This document shows positions 8,682-16,181 of a DNA stretch of 64,000 nt, one piece after another. Both the position numbers and the translations under genes were made by a program. The notes beneath the pieces were generated by a model, which worked only from the letters and a program-made list of their open reading frames with translations, made no database searches and was not told the DNA's origin. How positions within the stretch are numbered: position 1 is the stretch's first letter; each line of letters starts with the position of its first letter. The DNA comes from Riemerella anatipestifer_E (GTDB lineage Bacteria > Bacteroidota > Bacteroidia > Flavobacteriales > Weeksellaceae): contig NZ_LEKU01000017.1 in assembly GCF_009932355.1 (NCBI RefSeq), forward strand, positions 12,308 to 76,307, in the 5' to 3' direction.

Positions 8682-9784
8682 TGAAGAAAGTTCTACTTAT
8701 TACTCAAAATTATATTCCTTCTAAAGGAGGAATGGCTAACTCTTGTAAAAGAATAGTGAGGAATCTTCGCAAGAGCGGAGTTACAGTTCATGTATTACAT
8801 TTTATCAATAGGAAATATAATTTTGAGATAAGAACAGAGATTAACGGAAATTATGCATCTTTAGCAATATATCCTTCTGAAGAATATACATTAAATTTAG
8901 CTCAAACTTTTCTTGAAAGTCATATATCAAACTTTTCTTTTGATATTGTAATGGCATTTGGTGGTTATCTACCGCTAATGTGGTCGCCAATAGTTGCTCA
9001 GTATTTTGAAAAGCCACTTTACACTTGTATCAGAGGAAATGATTTTGATGAGTTTATCTTTTCTAAAAGACGAAATGTTCTATTTTATGCACTTGAAAAT
9101 TCTGCGAAGGTTTTTTCAGTAACGCAGGAAAAATGTAGAAAAATAGAAAAAATTTTCCCTAAAGTAGAAGTTTGTTATACGCCAAATGGTATTAATGTGG
9201 ATGAGTGGAAACTACATTCTTTAGAAAAGGAAAGTCTAGAAAACTTTTCATCAAACGGAGGGAAGAAAATTATCACTATTACAGGACAATTAAAACCTAA
9301 AAAGGGGACACTCCAGTTTCTTGAAAATTTTGAAAACTTCAAAAATAAGAATAATTACGAAGTTCGTTTAGTAGGGGATATTCCAAAAGAAATAGAAGAT
9401 AAACTGTCTGAGCTATCCTTTGATGTGAAGAGCTATCCTTTTGTTAGTAGTATGGAAATGAAACTGCTATATCACTCTTCTGATATTATTTGTATTCCTT
9501 CATTTTATGATGGAATGCCTAATGTTTTATTGGAAGCAGCAGCATGTGGAAAATTAGTTATAGCATCAAATGTCGGAGGTATTCCAGATATTATTGAAGA
9601 TTCTATCTCTGGAATTTTATTTAATCCTTTAGTAAAGAATAGCCTCATTGATGCCTTTTTTCGCTATGAGGAGCTTGTTATGTCGGGTGAGATAGAAGCT
9701 ATTCAGAAGAATCTACATGAAAAAATTAAAAACTTGTATAGAGAAGAAGACGAAATCAATAACTATATAAAACACTTAAAATAA
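8681..9784 (+). CDS. Glycosyltransferase family 4
   Basis: A 367-residue GT-B glycosyltransferase. N-terminal K-G-G-M-A-N-S-C-K is the usual glycine-rich acceptor-side loop. The C-terminal half carries the clear GT4 signature P-S-F-Y-D-G-M-P-N-V-L-L-E-A-A-A-C-G followed by S-N-V-G-G-I-P-D-I-I. It is probably a cytoplasmic enzyme acting on a membrane-linked glycan; donor and acceptor are unknown. Its ATG overlaps the preceding stop by one base, and a lipoprotein gene follows after 7 nt. Confidence 0.9.
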   Translation: MKKVLLITQNYIPSKGGMANSCKRIVRNLRKSGVTVHVLHFINRKYNFEIRTEINGNYASLAIYPSEEYTLNLAQTFLESHISNFSFDIVMAFGGYLPLMWSPIVAQYFEKPLYTCIRGNDFDEFIFSKRRNVLFYALENSAKVFSVTQEKCRKIEKIFPKVEVCYTPNGINVDEWKLHSLEKESLENFSSNGGKKIITITGQLKPKKGTLQFLENFENFKNKNNYEVRLVGDIPKEIEDKLSELSFDVKSYPFVSSMEMKLLYHSSDIICIPSFYDGMPNVLLEAAACGKLVIASNVGGIPDIIEDSISGILFNPLVKNSLIDAFFRYEELVMSGEIEAIQKNLHEKIKNLYREEDEINNYIKHLK

Positions 9785-9791
9785 AATTATC

Positions 9792-10400
9792 ATGAAAAAC
9801 ATTTTTTTAACTCTTTTTACGGCATTGTTTGTAATAGTTTCTTGTAATAAGGAGGCTACTCAGTCTAAAAATACATCAGAGATTACAAGCTCTTCTGCTA
9901 AAGTAATAGATGCATCAATGCAAATTAAAGATTTTTCTGGAAAGCTTATAGGAGCATTTAATTTGGAGGACTCAAAAATCCAAATTGCGGATAAAATTTA
10001 CGAGTCCAAAGCGAAAGGAGATAAGAAAAAATACTATAGTAATGGAGCTTTTACCTATGAGGTAAAACTAAAAGATGATGGTTTTAAGTTGAGAAATGCT
10101 GAGTCTAAGCTCTTGTGGAAAGTAAAGATATATCCTGATAAAATAAAAATTTCGGATAATGAAGAAAGTACTAATCCATTCGAAATAAAAAACAGAAATG
10201 GGAGTATAGAAATTAGTAAAAATGAGCATAAAATAGCTACTGTTACTATAAAAGACGGAAAAGTAAATGTAAATGAGAAGGAATCTTATATCATAAGCCC
10301 TACGAATAATCAGTATGTGTTGGGAGTGCTTGGTGTTGAGGAAATACCTATGGATCAACGTCTTTTTATAATTTTAGAATATTTTTGTAGAACTAAATAA
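9792..10400 (+). CDS. Hypothetical lipoprotein
   Basis: A 202-residue protein with a lipoprotein signal peptide (lipobox V-I-V-S-C with Cys18, then N-K-E). The mature part is rich in Lys, Asp and Ser, with repeated short beta-strand-like K-I-x-I and T-I-x-D-G-K-V stretches; no family was recognised. The stop overlaps the following glycosyltransferase start in a TAATG, so it belongs to the same transcript as the glycosyltransferases. Confidence 0.75.
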   Translation: MKNIFLTLFTALFVIVSCNKEATQSKNTSEITSSSAKVIDASMQIKDFSGKLIGAFNLEDSKIQIADKIYESKAKGDKKKYYSNGAFTYEVKLKDDGFKLRNAESKLLWKVKIYPDKIKISDNEESTNPFEIKNRNGSIEISKNEHKIATVTIKDGKVNVNEKESYIISPTNNQYVLGVLGVEEIPMDQRLFIILEYFCRTK

Positions 10401-11170
10401 TGTACCTTATTTATGCTTATGGAACTGGACTTGGACATCTGAAAAGGGTGTCCGATTTTATTGGCCAGCAGAGTATTTCAGCTAAAGACTGTATTATAGT
10501 TACACAGTCCCAATTTGGATATTTTTGGGAAAAGGACTGGACGGTGGTAAAATTACCAAGAAGTACTTTTTGTAATGCATTACAATTTGAGATTGAGTTT
10601 AAAAAAATTCTATATCGTTTTCCTATTTCTGAAGTAATTGTAGATGTATTTCCTGAAGGTTTTTTTGGTGAATTAGGTAGTTGTTTATCGTTGTTTAAAG
10701 GGAAAAAGGTATTATTAGCAAGAATACTTTCAAATGAATATTTTAAAAAATATCCTTCTAATCACATTTATAATGAAGTTTTTTTAACTGAATCTGGTAT
10801 TGATATAGAAAATTATAGTTGCAAAACTATCACTGAGATAGAAATTAAATATCAGAATTTAAAACAAACGAGTCTTAATGTTCCTAAGTCCTCATATTCG
10901 ATTATTATACATAGTCAGCCACTACAGGAGGTAGAATATTTGTATCAAATGGCAAGAATGTATACATCAGAACAAATTATTATTTTTACTGCAATATTAG
11001 AAGATAATTTATTGATGAATAACTCGGTAGTGTTTAAAATGCAGCAACCTCCTTTAGAAATGCTAGAGAAAGCAAACAAAATTTTTTCGGGTACAGGATA
11101 TAATGCTGTAAAGATGCTAAATAAATTTCATAATAAAACAATCTTCGTTCCTTTTCCAAGGGAGTTATGA
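10400..11170 (+). CDS. MurG/GT28-like glycosyltransferase, apparently frameshifted at the C-terminus
   Basis: A 256-residue protein opening with Y-A-Y-G-T-G-L-G-H-L-K-R, the glycine-rich loop of GT-B enzymes of the MurG/UDP-GlcNAc transferase type. A C-terminal part follows with F-S-G-T-G-Y-N-A and F-V-P-F-P-R-E. The frame then stops (TGA 11168-11170). If one base is skipped after GAG at 11162-11164, the +1 frame continues Y-D-N-Q-F-L-R-K-R and ends at TAA 11220-11222. In this family a D-N-Q/D-Q motif is expected at exactly this place. So the gene is either newly inactivated, or truncated by a sequencing error. It is the last gene of the LemA-glycosyltransferase run. Confidence 0.75.
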   Translation: MYLIYAYGTGLGHLKRVSDFIGQQSISAKDCIIVTQSQFGYFWEKDWTVVKLPRSTFCNALQFEIEFKKILYRFPISEVIVDVFPEGFFGELGSCLSLFKGKKVLLARILSNEYFKKYPSNHIYNEVFLTESGIDIENYSCKTITEIEIKYQNLKQTSLNVPKSSYSIIIHSQPLQEVEYLYQMARMYTSEQIIIFTAILEDNLLMNNSVVFKMQQPPLEMLEKANKIFSGTGYNAVKMLNKFHNKTIFVPFPREL

Positions 11171-11275
11171 TAATCAGTTTCTAAGGAAGCGGCTTTTAGG
11201 TAATAAAGTAAAAGCACTCTAATATTGTTCTATTGAATGATTTTATATACACTCATTACAACAAATACTAAAAAT

Positions 11276-11324
11276 AAAAAATGTACTTATACCAATCTGT
11301 TGTTAAGTACATTTTTTATTTTTT
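11276..11324. terminator. Bidirectional terminator between the glycosyltransferase run and ggt
   Basis: A 14-bp stem (11276-11289 with 11304-11317) with A-run on the left and TTTTTTATTTTTT on the right. It can end both converging transcripts. Confidence 0.8.
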
Positions 11325-11334
11325 AGTGATATAT

Positions 11335-13023
11335 TTACTCCACAGCTACGGCATCGTCGCCTCTGCTATCGGCTACGGCAGTGATATTACCGTTTTCATC
11401 TTTCAGAACAATTTCTGTTTTACCAATACTTCCTCGTTCTTTAAAGGTATAGCCTTTTTGTTCTAAAGATTTTATCGTAGCTTTAGAGAAATCCTTTTCA
11501 ACTGCGATGTTTTCTGGTAGCCATTGATGATGGAACTTCGGCAAGTTAATCGCTAAATTTGGACTTAACTTAAAATCTACAACATTTACAATAGCTTGAA
11601 ATACAGAAGTAGGTATCGTAGTTCCACCAGGCGTTCCTACCACCATTACAGGTTTATTATCTTTTAATAAAATACTTGGCGTCATAGAAGACAGCATTCT
11701 TTTACCAGCTTTAATAGCATTAGCTTCTCCGCCTACTGCTCCAAATAAGTTAGGAACTCCAGGTTTGATAGAGAAATCGTCCATTTCATTATTTAAAAAG
11801 AAACCAGCACTAGAAACTACTACTTTGCTACCATAATACCCATTAAGCGTTGTAGTGACAGAAACCGCATTCCCTTCTTTATCTAAAATAGATATATGTG
11901 TTGTTTGTGTACTTTCTTGATTAGGATTAACAATATTCCCAACCTCTGCACTAGGCGTTGCTTTAGACATATTAAACGATGCCCAACGCTTCTTAAGATA
12001 GGTATCTGAAAGTAGCATTTCTGTTTTATCTTCAATAAAATCGGGGTCGCCCATATATTCTGCTCTGTCTGCATAGGCACGGCGTTCTGCTTCTACCATA
12101 ATCTGAACCGCTTCTGGAGAGGCATATTGATATTGAGCAAGATTTTCATAAGCCGACATTTTCAACATCTGAGCCAACAATATTCCACCGCTTGACGGTA
12201 AGGGCATGGAAACTACTTGGTGTCCTTTGTAATCAAAAGTTAAAGGCTTACGGTTTTTAACTTGATAATTCTTTAAATCTTCTAAACTAATAATGCCGTT
12301 ACCTCTCTTCATTTCCTCAACTATCAGTTGAGCCGTTTTACCTTCATAAAAGCCTTTTTTACCAAATTTTTGTATTCTCTTAAGTGTTTCTGCTAAGTCT
12401 TTTTGTACCAATACATCTCCTGCCTTCCAAGGTTGCTCTTTTACAAAAACAATGGAGTTCTTATTATGTTTTACAAAATCTTTTTGGCATTCATTAAGTA
12501 GATTGGCTTCTTTTTCCGTGATAGCAAAGCCTTTTTCCGCTAAATCTATGGCAGGTTGTATCAGTACCTCCATTGGGAGAGAAGCGTATTTTAGAGTTTC
12601 ATAAAATCCTGCTACCGAGCCTGGTATTCCTACAGCTAGTCGTCCGTTTTGTGATAAATCTGTACTAGCAACACCTTTTTTATCCAAATACATATCTCTA
12701 TGTGCCTTGGCAGGTGCCGTTTCTCTAAAGTCTATGGCTATTTTTTCTCCGTTAGATTTTACCGCTACCAAAAAACCACCACCACCGATATTACCTGCCT
12801 GAGGATAAACCACAGCCAAAGCATACTGTGTAGCAATAGCAGCATCAAAAGCATTACCGCCTTTTCTTAATACTAAAGCACCTGCTTCACTGGCAAGAGG
12901 GTGAGCTGAGACCACCACACTTTTATTGTGAGTTTTAACTTCTTTTACTATATCATAATCCGTAAATTGGGCAGAAATTACCACAGACCATAATGTAAAT
13001 ACTACAAATTTTATCTTTTTCAT
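11335..13023 (-). CDS. ggt: Gamma-glutamyltransferase (glutathione hydrolase)
   Basis: A 562-residue secreted Ntn-hydrolase that cleaves the gamma-glutamyl bond of glutathione and related peptides in the periplasm. There is a signal peptide (about residues 1-18, cleaved after S-A). The precursor is self-processed before a catalytic Thr; here that is Thr374 in Q-T-T-H-I-S, with the following G-N-A-V-S-V-T-T-T-L-N. R-E-T-A-P near residue 100 and G-T-P-G-G-T-T-I-P towards the end are also typical. Length is normal. It stands alone and converges with the glycosyltransferase run. Confidence 0.96.
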   Translation of the reverse strand: MKKIKFVVFTLWSVVISAQFTDYDIVKEVKTHNKSVVVSAHPLASEAGALVLRKGGNAFDAAIATQYALAVVYPQAGNIGGGGFLVAVKSNGEKIAIDFRETAPAKAHRDMYLDKKGVASTDLSQNGRLAVGIPGSVAGFYETLKYASLPMEVLIQPAIDLAEKGFAITEKEANLLNECQKDFVKHNKNSIVFVKEQPWKAGDVLVQKDLAETLKRIQKFGKKGFYEGKTAQLIVEEMKRGNGIISLEDLKNYQVKNRKPLTFDYKGHQVVSMPLPSSGGILLAQMLKMSAYENLAQYQYASPEAVQIMVEAERRAYADRAEYMGDPDFIEDKTEMLLSDTYLKKRWASFNMSKATPSAEVGNIVNPNQESTQTTHISILDKEGNAVSVTTTLNGYYGSKVVVSSAGFFLNNEMDDFSIKPGVPNLFGAVGGEANAIKAGKRMLSSMTPSILLKDNKPVMVVGTPGGTTIPTSVFQAIVNVVDFKLSPNLAINLPKFHHQWLPENIAVEKDFSKATIKSLEQKGYTFKERGSIGKTEIVLKDENGNITAVADSRGDDAVAVE

Positions 13024-13093
13024 ATGTTAATTGAATATTTATGGGGAGCTTTTTAGCTCTATCAAATCATTTTGTTATGAGTTTAATGACGTC

Positions 13094-13110
13094 AAATTAA
13101 ACAAATTAGT
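13094..13110. repeat. 17-bp direct repeat, copy 1
   Basis: AAATTAAACAAATTAGT is identical to 13695-13711. The two copies flank a roughly 580-bp segment with the 116-residue and 58-residue ORFs. This copy lies 71 bp upstream of ggt. Confidence 0.75.
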
Positions 13111-13144
13111 TTTGTAAATACTATGCTACACTACGTTTCTTTTA

Positions 13145-13495
13145 TTAAAGTTGCCAAGTCGCAATTATTTTTTTCACAGATTGTTTTTCAACTTTCCCCG
13201 TTAAAAGTTTTCCATTAGTTGAAAGATAAATATTGTGTTTCCCTTTTTCGCCTTCAATATCACTTGGGAAACAATAAAGTCCAAAATCCAATCTCAATCT
13301 TTTTGAAATGATTGGAAATAAAATATCTGGATGTTCAGTTTTACCTTTATTTTCATAGTGATTGTTAAAATATTTTATCCAAGACAAAATGCTGACAAAT
13401 TCGTCTTCAGTAAAATCAAAGTTAGTTTCGTCTACGATATAAATATTTTCAGGAAGCCTTTTTTGAATCTCTTTAATTTGGGTTGATTTTGTCAT
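13145..13495 (-). CDS. Hypothetical protein, immunity-like
   Basis: A 116-residue soluble protein with no recognised domain. The composition (acidic N-terminal half with D-E-T-N-F-D-F-T-E-D-E-F, mixed alpha/beta, no signal) is typical of small immunity proteins of contact-dependent or Rhs-type toxins, but this is inference. It starts 2 nt after the stop of a 58-codon ORF, an arrangement like a toxin C-terminus followed by its immunity gene. The pair is bracketed by a 17-bp direct repeat. Confidence 0.6.
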   Translation of the reverse strand: MTKSTQIKEIQKRLPENIYIVDETNFDFTEDEFVSILSWIKYFNNHYENKGKTEHPDILFPIISKRLRLDFGLYCFPSDIEGEKGKHNIYLSTNGKLLTGKVEKQSVKKIIATWQL

Positions 13496-13497
13496 TG

Positions 13498-13674
13498 CTA
13501 CTTAATTTTTATTTTTTTAACGTAAATATTTAGTGCATTCTTCAAATATTGTCTAGGTTCAGGTATTGGAATATTTTTCCCATCTTTTGATTTTCGAAGA
13601 TGTTTGTTATGATTTTTTTGTATCATACCCCAATCATCAGGATAAACTTCAATAAAATTTTTAGGAAGTAACAT
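13498..13674 (-). CDS. Small ORF, possible remnant of a toxin C-terminus
   Basis: A 58-residue ORF starting at ATG 13672-13674, immediately after an in-frame TAA, and ending in TAG at 13498-13500. The peptide has Y-P-D-D-W-G-M-I-Q-K-N-H-N-K-H-L-R followed by D-G-K-N-I-P-I-P-E-P-R. This looks like the tail of a His-containing nuclease-type toxin rather than a random frame, although I could not name the family. No longer frame continues upstream, so if it is a toxin piece only the last segment remains. Confidence 0.45.
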   Translation of the reverse strand: MLLPKNFIEVYPDDWGMIQKNHNKHLRKSKDGKNIPIPEPRQYLKNALNIYVKKIKIK

Positions 13675-13694
13675 TTAGTTGGGTTTCAACCGCT

Positions 13695-13711
13695 AAATTA
13701 AACAAATTAGT
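13695..13711. repeat. 17-bp direct repeat, copy 2
   Basis: Identical to 13094-13110. It lies 20 bp upstream of the 58-codon ORF on the minus strand. Confidence 0.75.
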
Positions 13712-13779
13712 GGAAGTAAAATATTTTTTCGGAATAAAAATGGCTACCTTTTACAAAAATTATATTAGCTGTTACACCT

Positions 13780-14472
13780 TTATTTTTTTGTAAGTTTTTC
13801 TATTTCATCTAATGTATATTTTTTAGAATAGTCTATTCCCATAGATTTAGCGTAATCTTCTATAGATGTTTTTATATTCATTGATTTTCTTAATTCATTA
13901 ACATTTTCAGGATTTTTAATTGGCCAAATAAAATTTACCCACTCTTCTTTTTTAGTTTCAGGATTTATAAACAGTCTTCCTGCACCTTGAGTTCCGTAAA
14001 TTTGTTCTTTTCCTTGATACATTAGCATTCTGTCTTTCATCATCGCAATATGTTGTTTTCCTAAATCTCCATTTTCACTTGCTTTTATCATTAATGGATA
14101 ATATTTCTCAATTACAGGTAGTTTTGAATGTTGAATTACATACCAAGCCGCAGTATTTAATTTTTCCCCCACAAGTTTTTTTCCTGGATAGCCATATTTC
14201 TTTATTATTTTTTCAATTTTGATTAAGTTTACGCTATCATTTTTTGTGGTTAAATTCCAACCTAATTTTTGAAATTTATCTTCAGAAATATTATAGGACT
14301 TTAAGATTTCATTTTTCCTTTCAGGTTTCAAATCAGGTGTAAAAAGTTCCCTTAATTCTTGGTCGGACTTTAAAATTAGAGATAGTTCATTTTTAAGATT
14401 TTCTTTTTGCTTTGGTGTTACAAAGCAAGAAGTTAATAATAGTAAAGTTAGAATTATTGAAAAAAGTTTCAT
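13780..14472 (-). CDS. DUF6624-type lipoprotein
   Basis: A 230-residue protein with a lipoprotein signal (L-L-L-L-T-S-C, Cys16). The C-terminal half shows the DUF6624 pattern: a pair-wise W-Y-V-I-Q-H-S, then Y-Y-P-L-M-I-K-A, G-D-L-G-K-Q, D-R-M-L-M-Y-Q-G and Q-x-Y-G-T-Q-G. The function of this domain is unknown. It is common among small accessory genes next to toxin-immunity loci in Bacteroidota (general knowledge, not shown here). It lies between two hypothetical immunity-like genes. Confidence 0.75.
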   Translation of the reverse strand: MKLFSIILTLLLLTSCFVTPKQKENLKNELSLILKSDQELRELFTPDLKPERKNEILKSYNISEDKFQKLGWNLTTKNDSVNLIKIEKIIKKYGYPGKKLVGEKLNTAAWYVIQHSKLPVIEKYYPLMIKASENGDLGKQHIAMMKDRMLMYQGKEQIYGTQGAGRLFINPETKKEEWVNFIWPIKNPENVNELRKSMNIKTSIEDYAKSMGIDYSKKYTLDEIEKLTKK

Positions 14473-14525
14473 ACTATTTATGTGGAATTTTTGGTATACA
14501 ATAAATACTTTTTGAATTATATATA

Positions 14526-15065
14526 CTAGCTTTTTCTAAATAATTTCTTTAGATTACTTTCATATTGACCGTTCACATCAACTCTTGTAATATCACTAAG
14601 TGACAAAAGTATAAACTTTCTATCCAATGAAGACATCGTTCCAAATTCGTGAATCACAACCGAGCTGTTATCCATTTCGTGAATTTCTCCTATGAAACAA
14701 ACGCTACTGTTAATATCTTGGATATGAACCGTTAGATGATTATAGAGTCGGTTGACGCTTTCTAAAATTGTCTGAATTGATTCTAAATTTATATTTACTT
14801 TACTTTTTACCCTTTGGGTTGAGTCTATAAGTTTTGCAACACTTTCAAGATCATTTCCTGACCATCTTATTCGTGTAATATTATGCCTTAAAAGAATCGT
14901 TAAACCATCATAATTACATTCTTTATCAAATTTTTCAATTAACAAAAAGTCATCATTAAAGTCAATTATAAAACCATAATCAGATTCATCATAATTATCG
15001 GTATAAATATCCACCAAAATGTTTTCTGTTTTTAGTTTTTCTAAATATTTTGTGTATAAGTTCAT
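14526..15065 (-). CDS. Hypothetical protein with two LSm-like repeats
   Basis: A 179-residue soluble protein, not recognised. The N-terminal half has Y-G-F-I-I-D-F-N-D-D-F-L-L-I-E followed by G-L-T-I-L-L-R-H-N-I-T-R-I-R. The C-terminal half has a similar pattern: C-F-I-G-E-I-H-E-M-D, then S-V-V-I-H-E and L-S-L-S-D-I-T-R-V-D. The two halves thus look like a duplicated small beta-barrel of the kind seen in some immunity proteins. It has its own -7 box at 15118-15125, so it is probably not a read-through product of the trp operon. Confidence 0.6.
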   Translation of the reverse strand: MNLYTKYLEKLKTENILVDIYTDNYDESDYGFIIDFNDDFLLIEKFDKECNYDGLTILLRHNITRIRWSGNDLESVAKLIDSTQRVKSKVNINLESIQTILESVNRLYNHLTVHIQDINSSVCFIGEIHEMDNSSVVIHEFGTMSSLDRKFILLSLSDITRVDVNGQYESNLKKLFRKS

Positions 15066-15117
15066 TGTTTAGTCATTTATTTCTACATCGTTTTTTGTAA
15101 TTGTACTTTGGGTTACA

Positions 15118-15125
15118 CAAAAATA
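15118..15125 (-). promoter_or_regulatory. -7 box upstream of the accessory islet
   Basis: On the minus strand TATTTTTG, fitting TAnnTTTG, lies 52 nt upstream of the 179-residue ORF and just after trpA. No -33 TTG was found. Confidence 0.4.
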
Positions 15126-15133
15126 GCAAAACA

Positions 15134-15868
15134 CTAAGATTTAATACTTTGTATAAAATGTTTAGTTTTTTCTTTCCAATCCGGTTCTTCTAAAATAATT
15201 TTCACAAAAGCAGTGCCTATAATACCGCCATCGGCTTGTTCGGTAACTGTGGTAAAGTCGGTTTTATTTTTAATCCCAAAGCCTATCATTAGTGGGTTTT
15301 TCAGCGGTAATGAGGCTAATCGGTTAAGGTAATCTTCGTTTTTCAATGTTTTGGACTGGTTGCCCGTTGTGGACGAAGAACTCACCGCATACAAAAATCC
15401 AGAGCTTAGACTATCCAAATACAAAATTCGCTCGTCAGATGTTTCTGGTGTTACCAAAAAAGTAAAATTTAGATTAAACTTTTTGAGAATGGTTTGGTAT
15501 TTTTTTTCAAACTCAATAGGAGGGAGGTCAGGGATAATCAGCCCATTAACGCCTGTTTCTTGGCATTTCTGACAAAACTTCTCAAAGCCATAAGAAAGCA
15601 CAGGGTTAATATAACCCATCAAGATGATTGGAATATGAATTTCACCCTTAATTTTTGCCAATTGTTCAAAGAGTTTCTCTATTGACATTCCGTTTTCTAA
15701 GGCTTTAATGTGAGCTTGTTGTATAACCTCGCCATCGGCAACGGGGTCGCTATAAGGCATACCAATCTCCATCATATCAGCCCCAGCTTCTTGAATTATT
15801 TTAATGATTTCCGCAGTATCTTCCAGCTGAGGAATACCTGCTGTAAAGTATATATTTAATTTTTTCAT
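15134..15868 (-). CDS. trpA: Tryptophan synthase alpha chain
   Basis: A 244-residue TIM-barrel protein that cleaves indole-3-glycerol phosphate to indole in the last step of Trp synthesis, as a complex with TrpB. Motifs: Y-F-T-A-G-I-P near the start, M-E-I-G-M-P-Y-S-D-P-V-A-D-G with the catalytic Glu and Asp, L-I-I-P-D-L-P, and G-F-G-I-K near the end. It is the last gene of the trp operon. It is separated from trpB by a small membrane-protein gene, which is unusual. Confidence 0.97.
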   Translation of the reverse strand: MKKLNIYFTAGIPQLEDTAEIIKIIQEAGADMMEIGMPYSDPVADGEVIQQAHIKALENGMSIEKLFEQLAKIKGEIHIPIILMGYINPVLSYGFEKFCQKCQETGVNGLIIPDLPPIEFEKKYQTILKKFNLNFTFLVTPETSDERILYLDSLSSGFLYAVSSSSTTGNQSKTLKNEDYLNRLASLPLKNPLMIGFGIKNKTDFTTVTEQADGGIIGTAFVKIILEEPDWKEKTKHFIQSIKS

Positions 15869-15878
15869 TTAGAGTATT

Positions 15879-16106
15879 TTAAGGTAAAAGAGTACAAATT
15901 ATAAAAAATAAGACTAAACAACCAATTATAATAAGATTGATATTTCTCTTCATTATTTTCTTTTTCTTATTTAGTATGATAGCTTCTATAATCATTGCAA
16001 CAAACCATAGGAATGAAAACAAAATAATAAGAAAAAAAATAAGTCCTAAGTCGGCTGTGCCACAACGCCGGTCAGGAGCCGTGTAATCTAAATAAGAATA
16101 AGCCAT
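15879..16106 (-). CDS. Small two-helix membrane protein inside the trp operon
   Basis: A 75-residue protein with a polar, Cys-containing head (T-A-P-D-R-R-C-G-T-A-D-L-G) and two predicted transmembrane helices (about residues 22-45 and 55-74), separated by a Lys-rich turn. Not recognised. It sits between trpB (75 nt upstream) and trpA (10 nt downstream), on the operon strand. The DNA for the head (about 16047-16085) is clearly richer in GC than its surroundings, hinting at a recent insertion. No role in Trp synthesis is implied. Confidence 0.5.
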   Translation of the reverse strand: MAYSYLDYTAPDRRCGTADLGLIFFLIILFSFLWFVAMIIEAIILNKKKKIMKRNINLIIIGCLVLFFIICTLLP

Positions 16107-16181
16107 AGGAAGGGCTAAAATCTAAGATAAAATTAGAATAACTATTCTTACTACAATATGGATAATATTACTTTTCATAGA

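Noticed and set aside
11281..11466. Plus-strand ORF of 61 codons antisense to the end of ggt
   Set aside because: It starts inside a terminator stem and overlaps the conserved C-terminus of ggt; its peptide has no coding features of its own.
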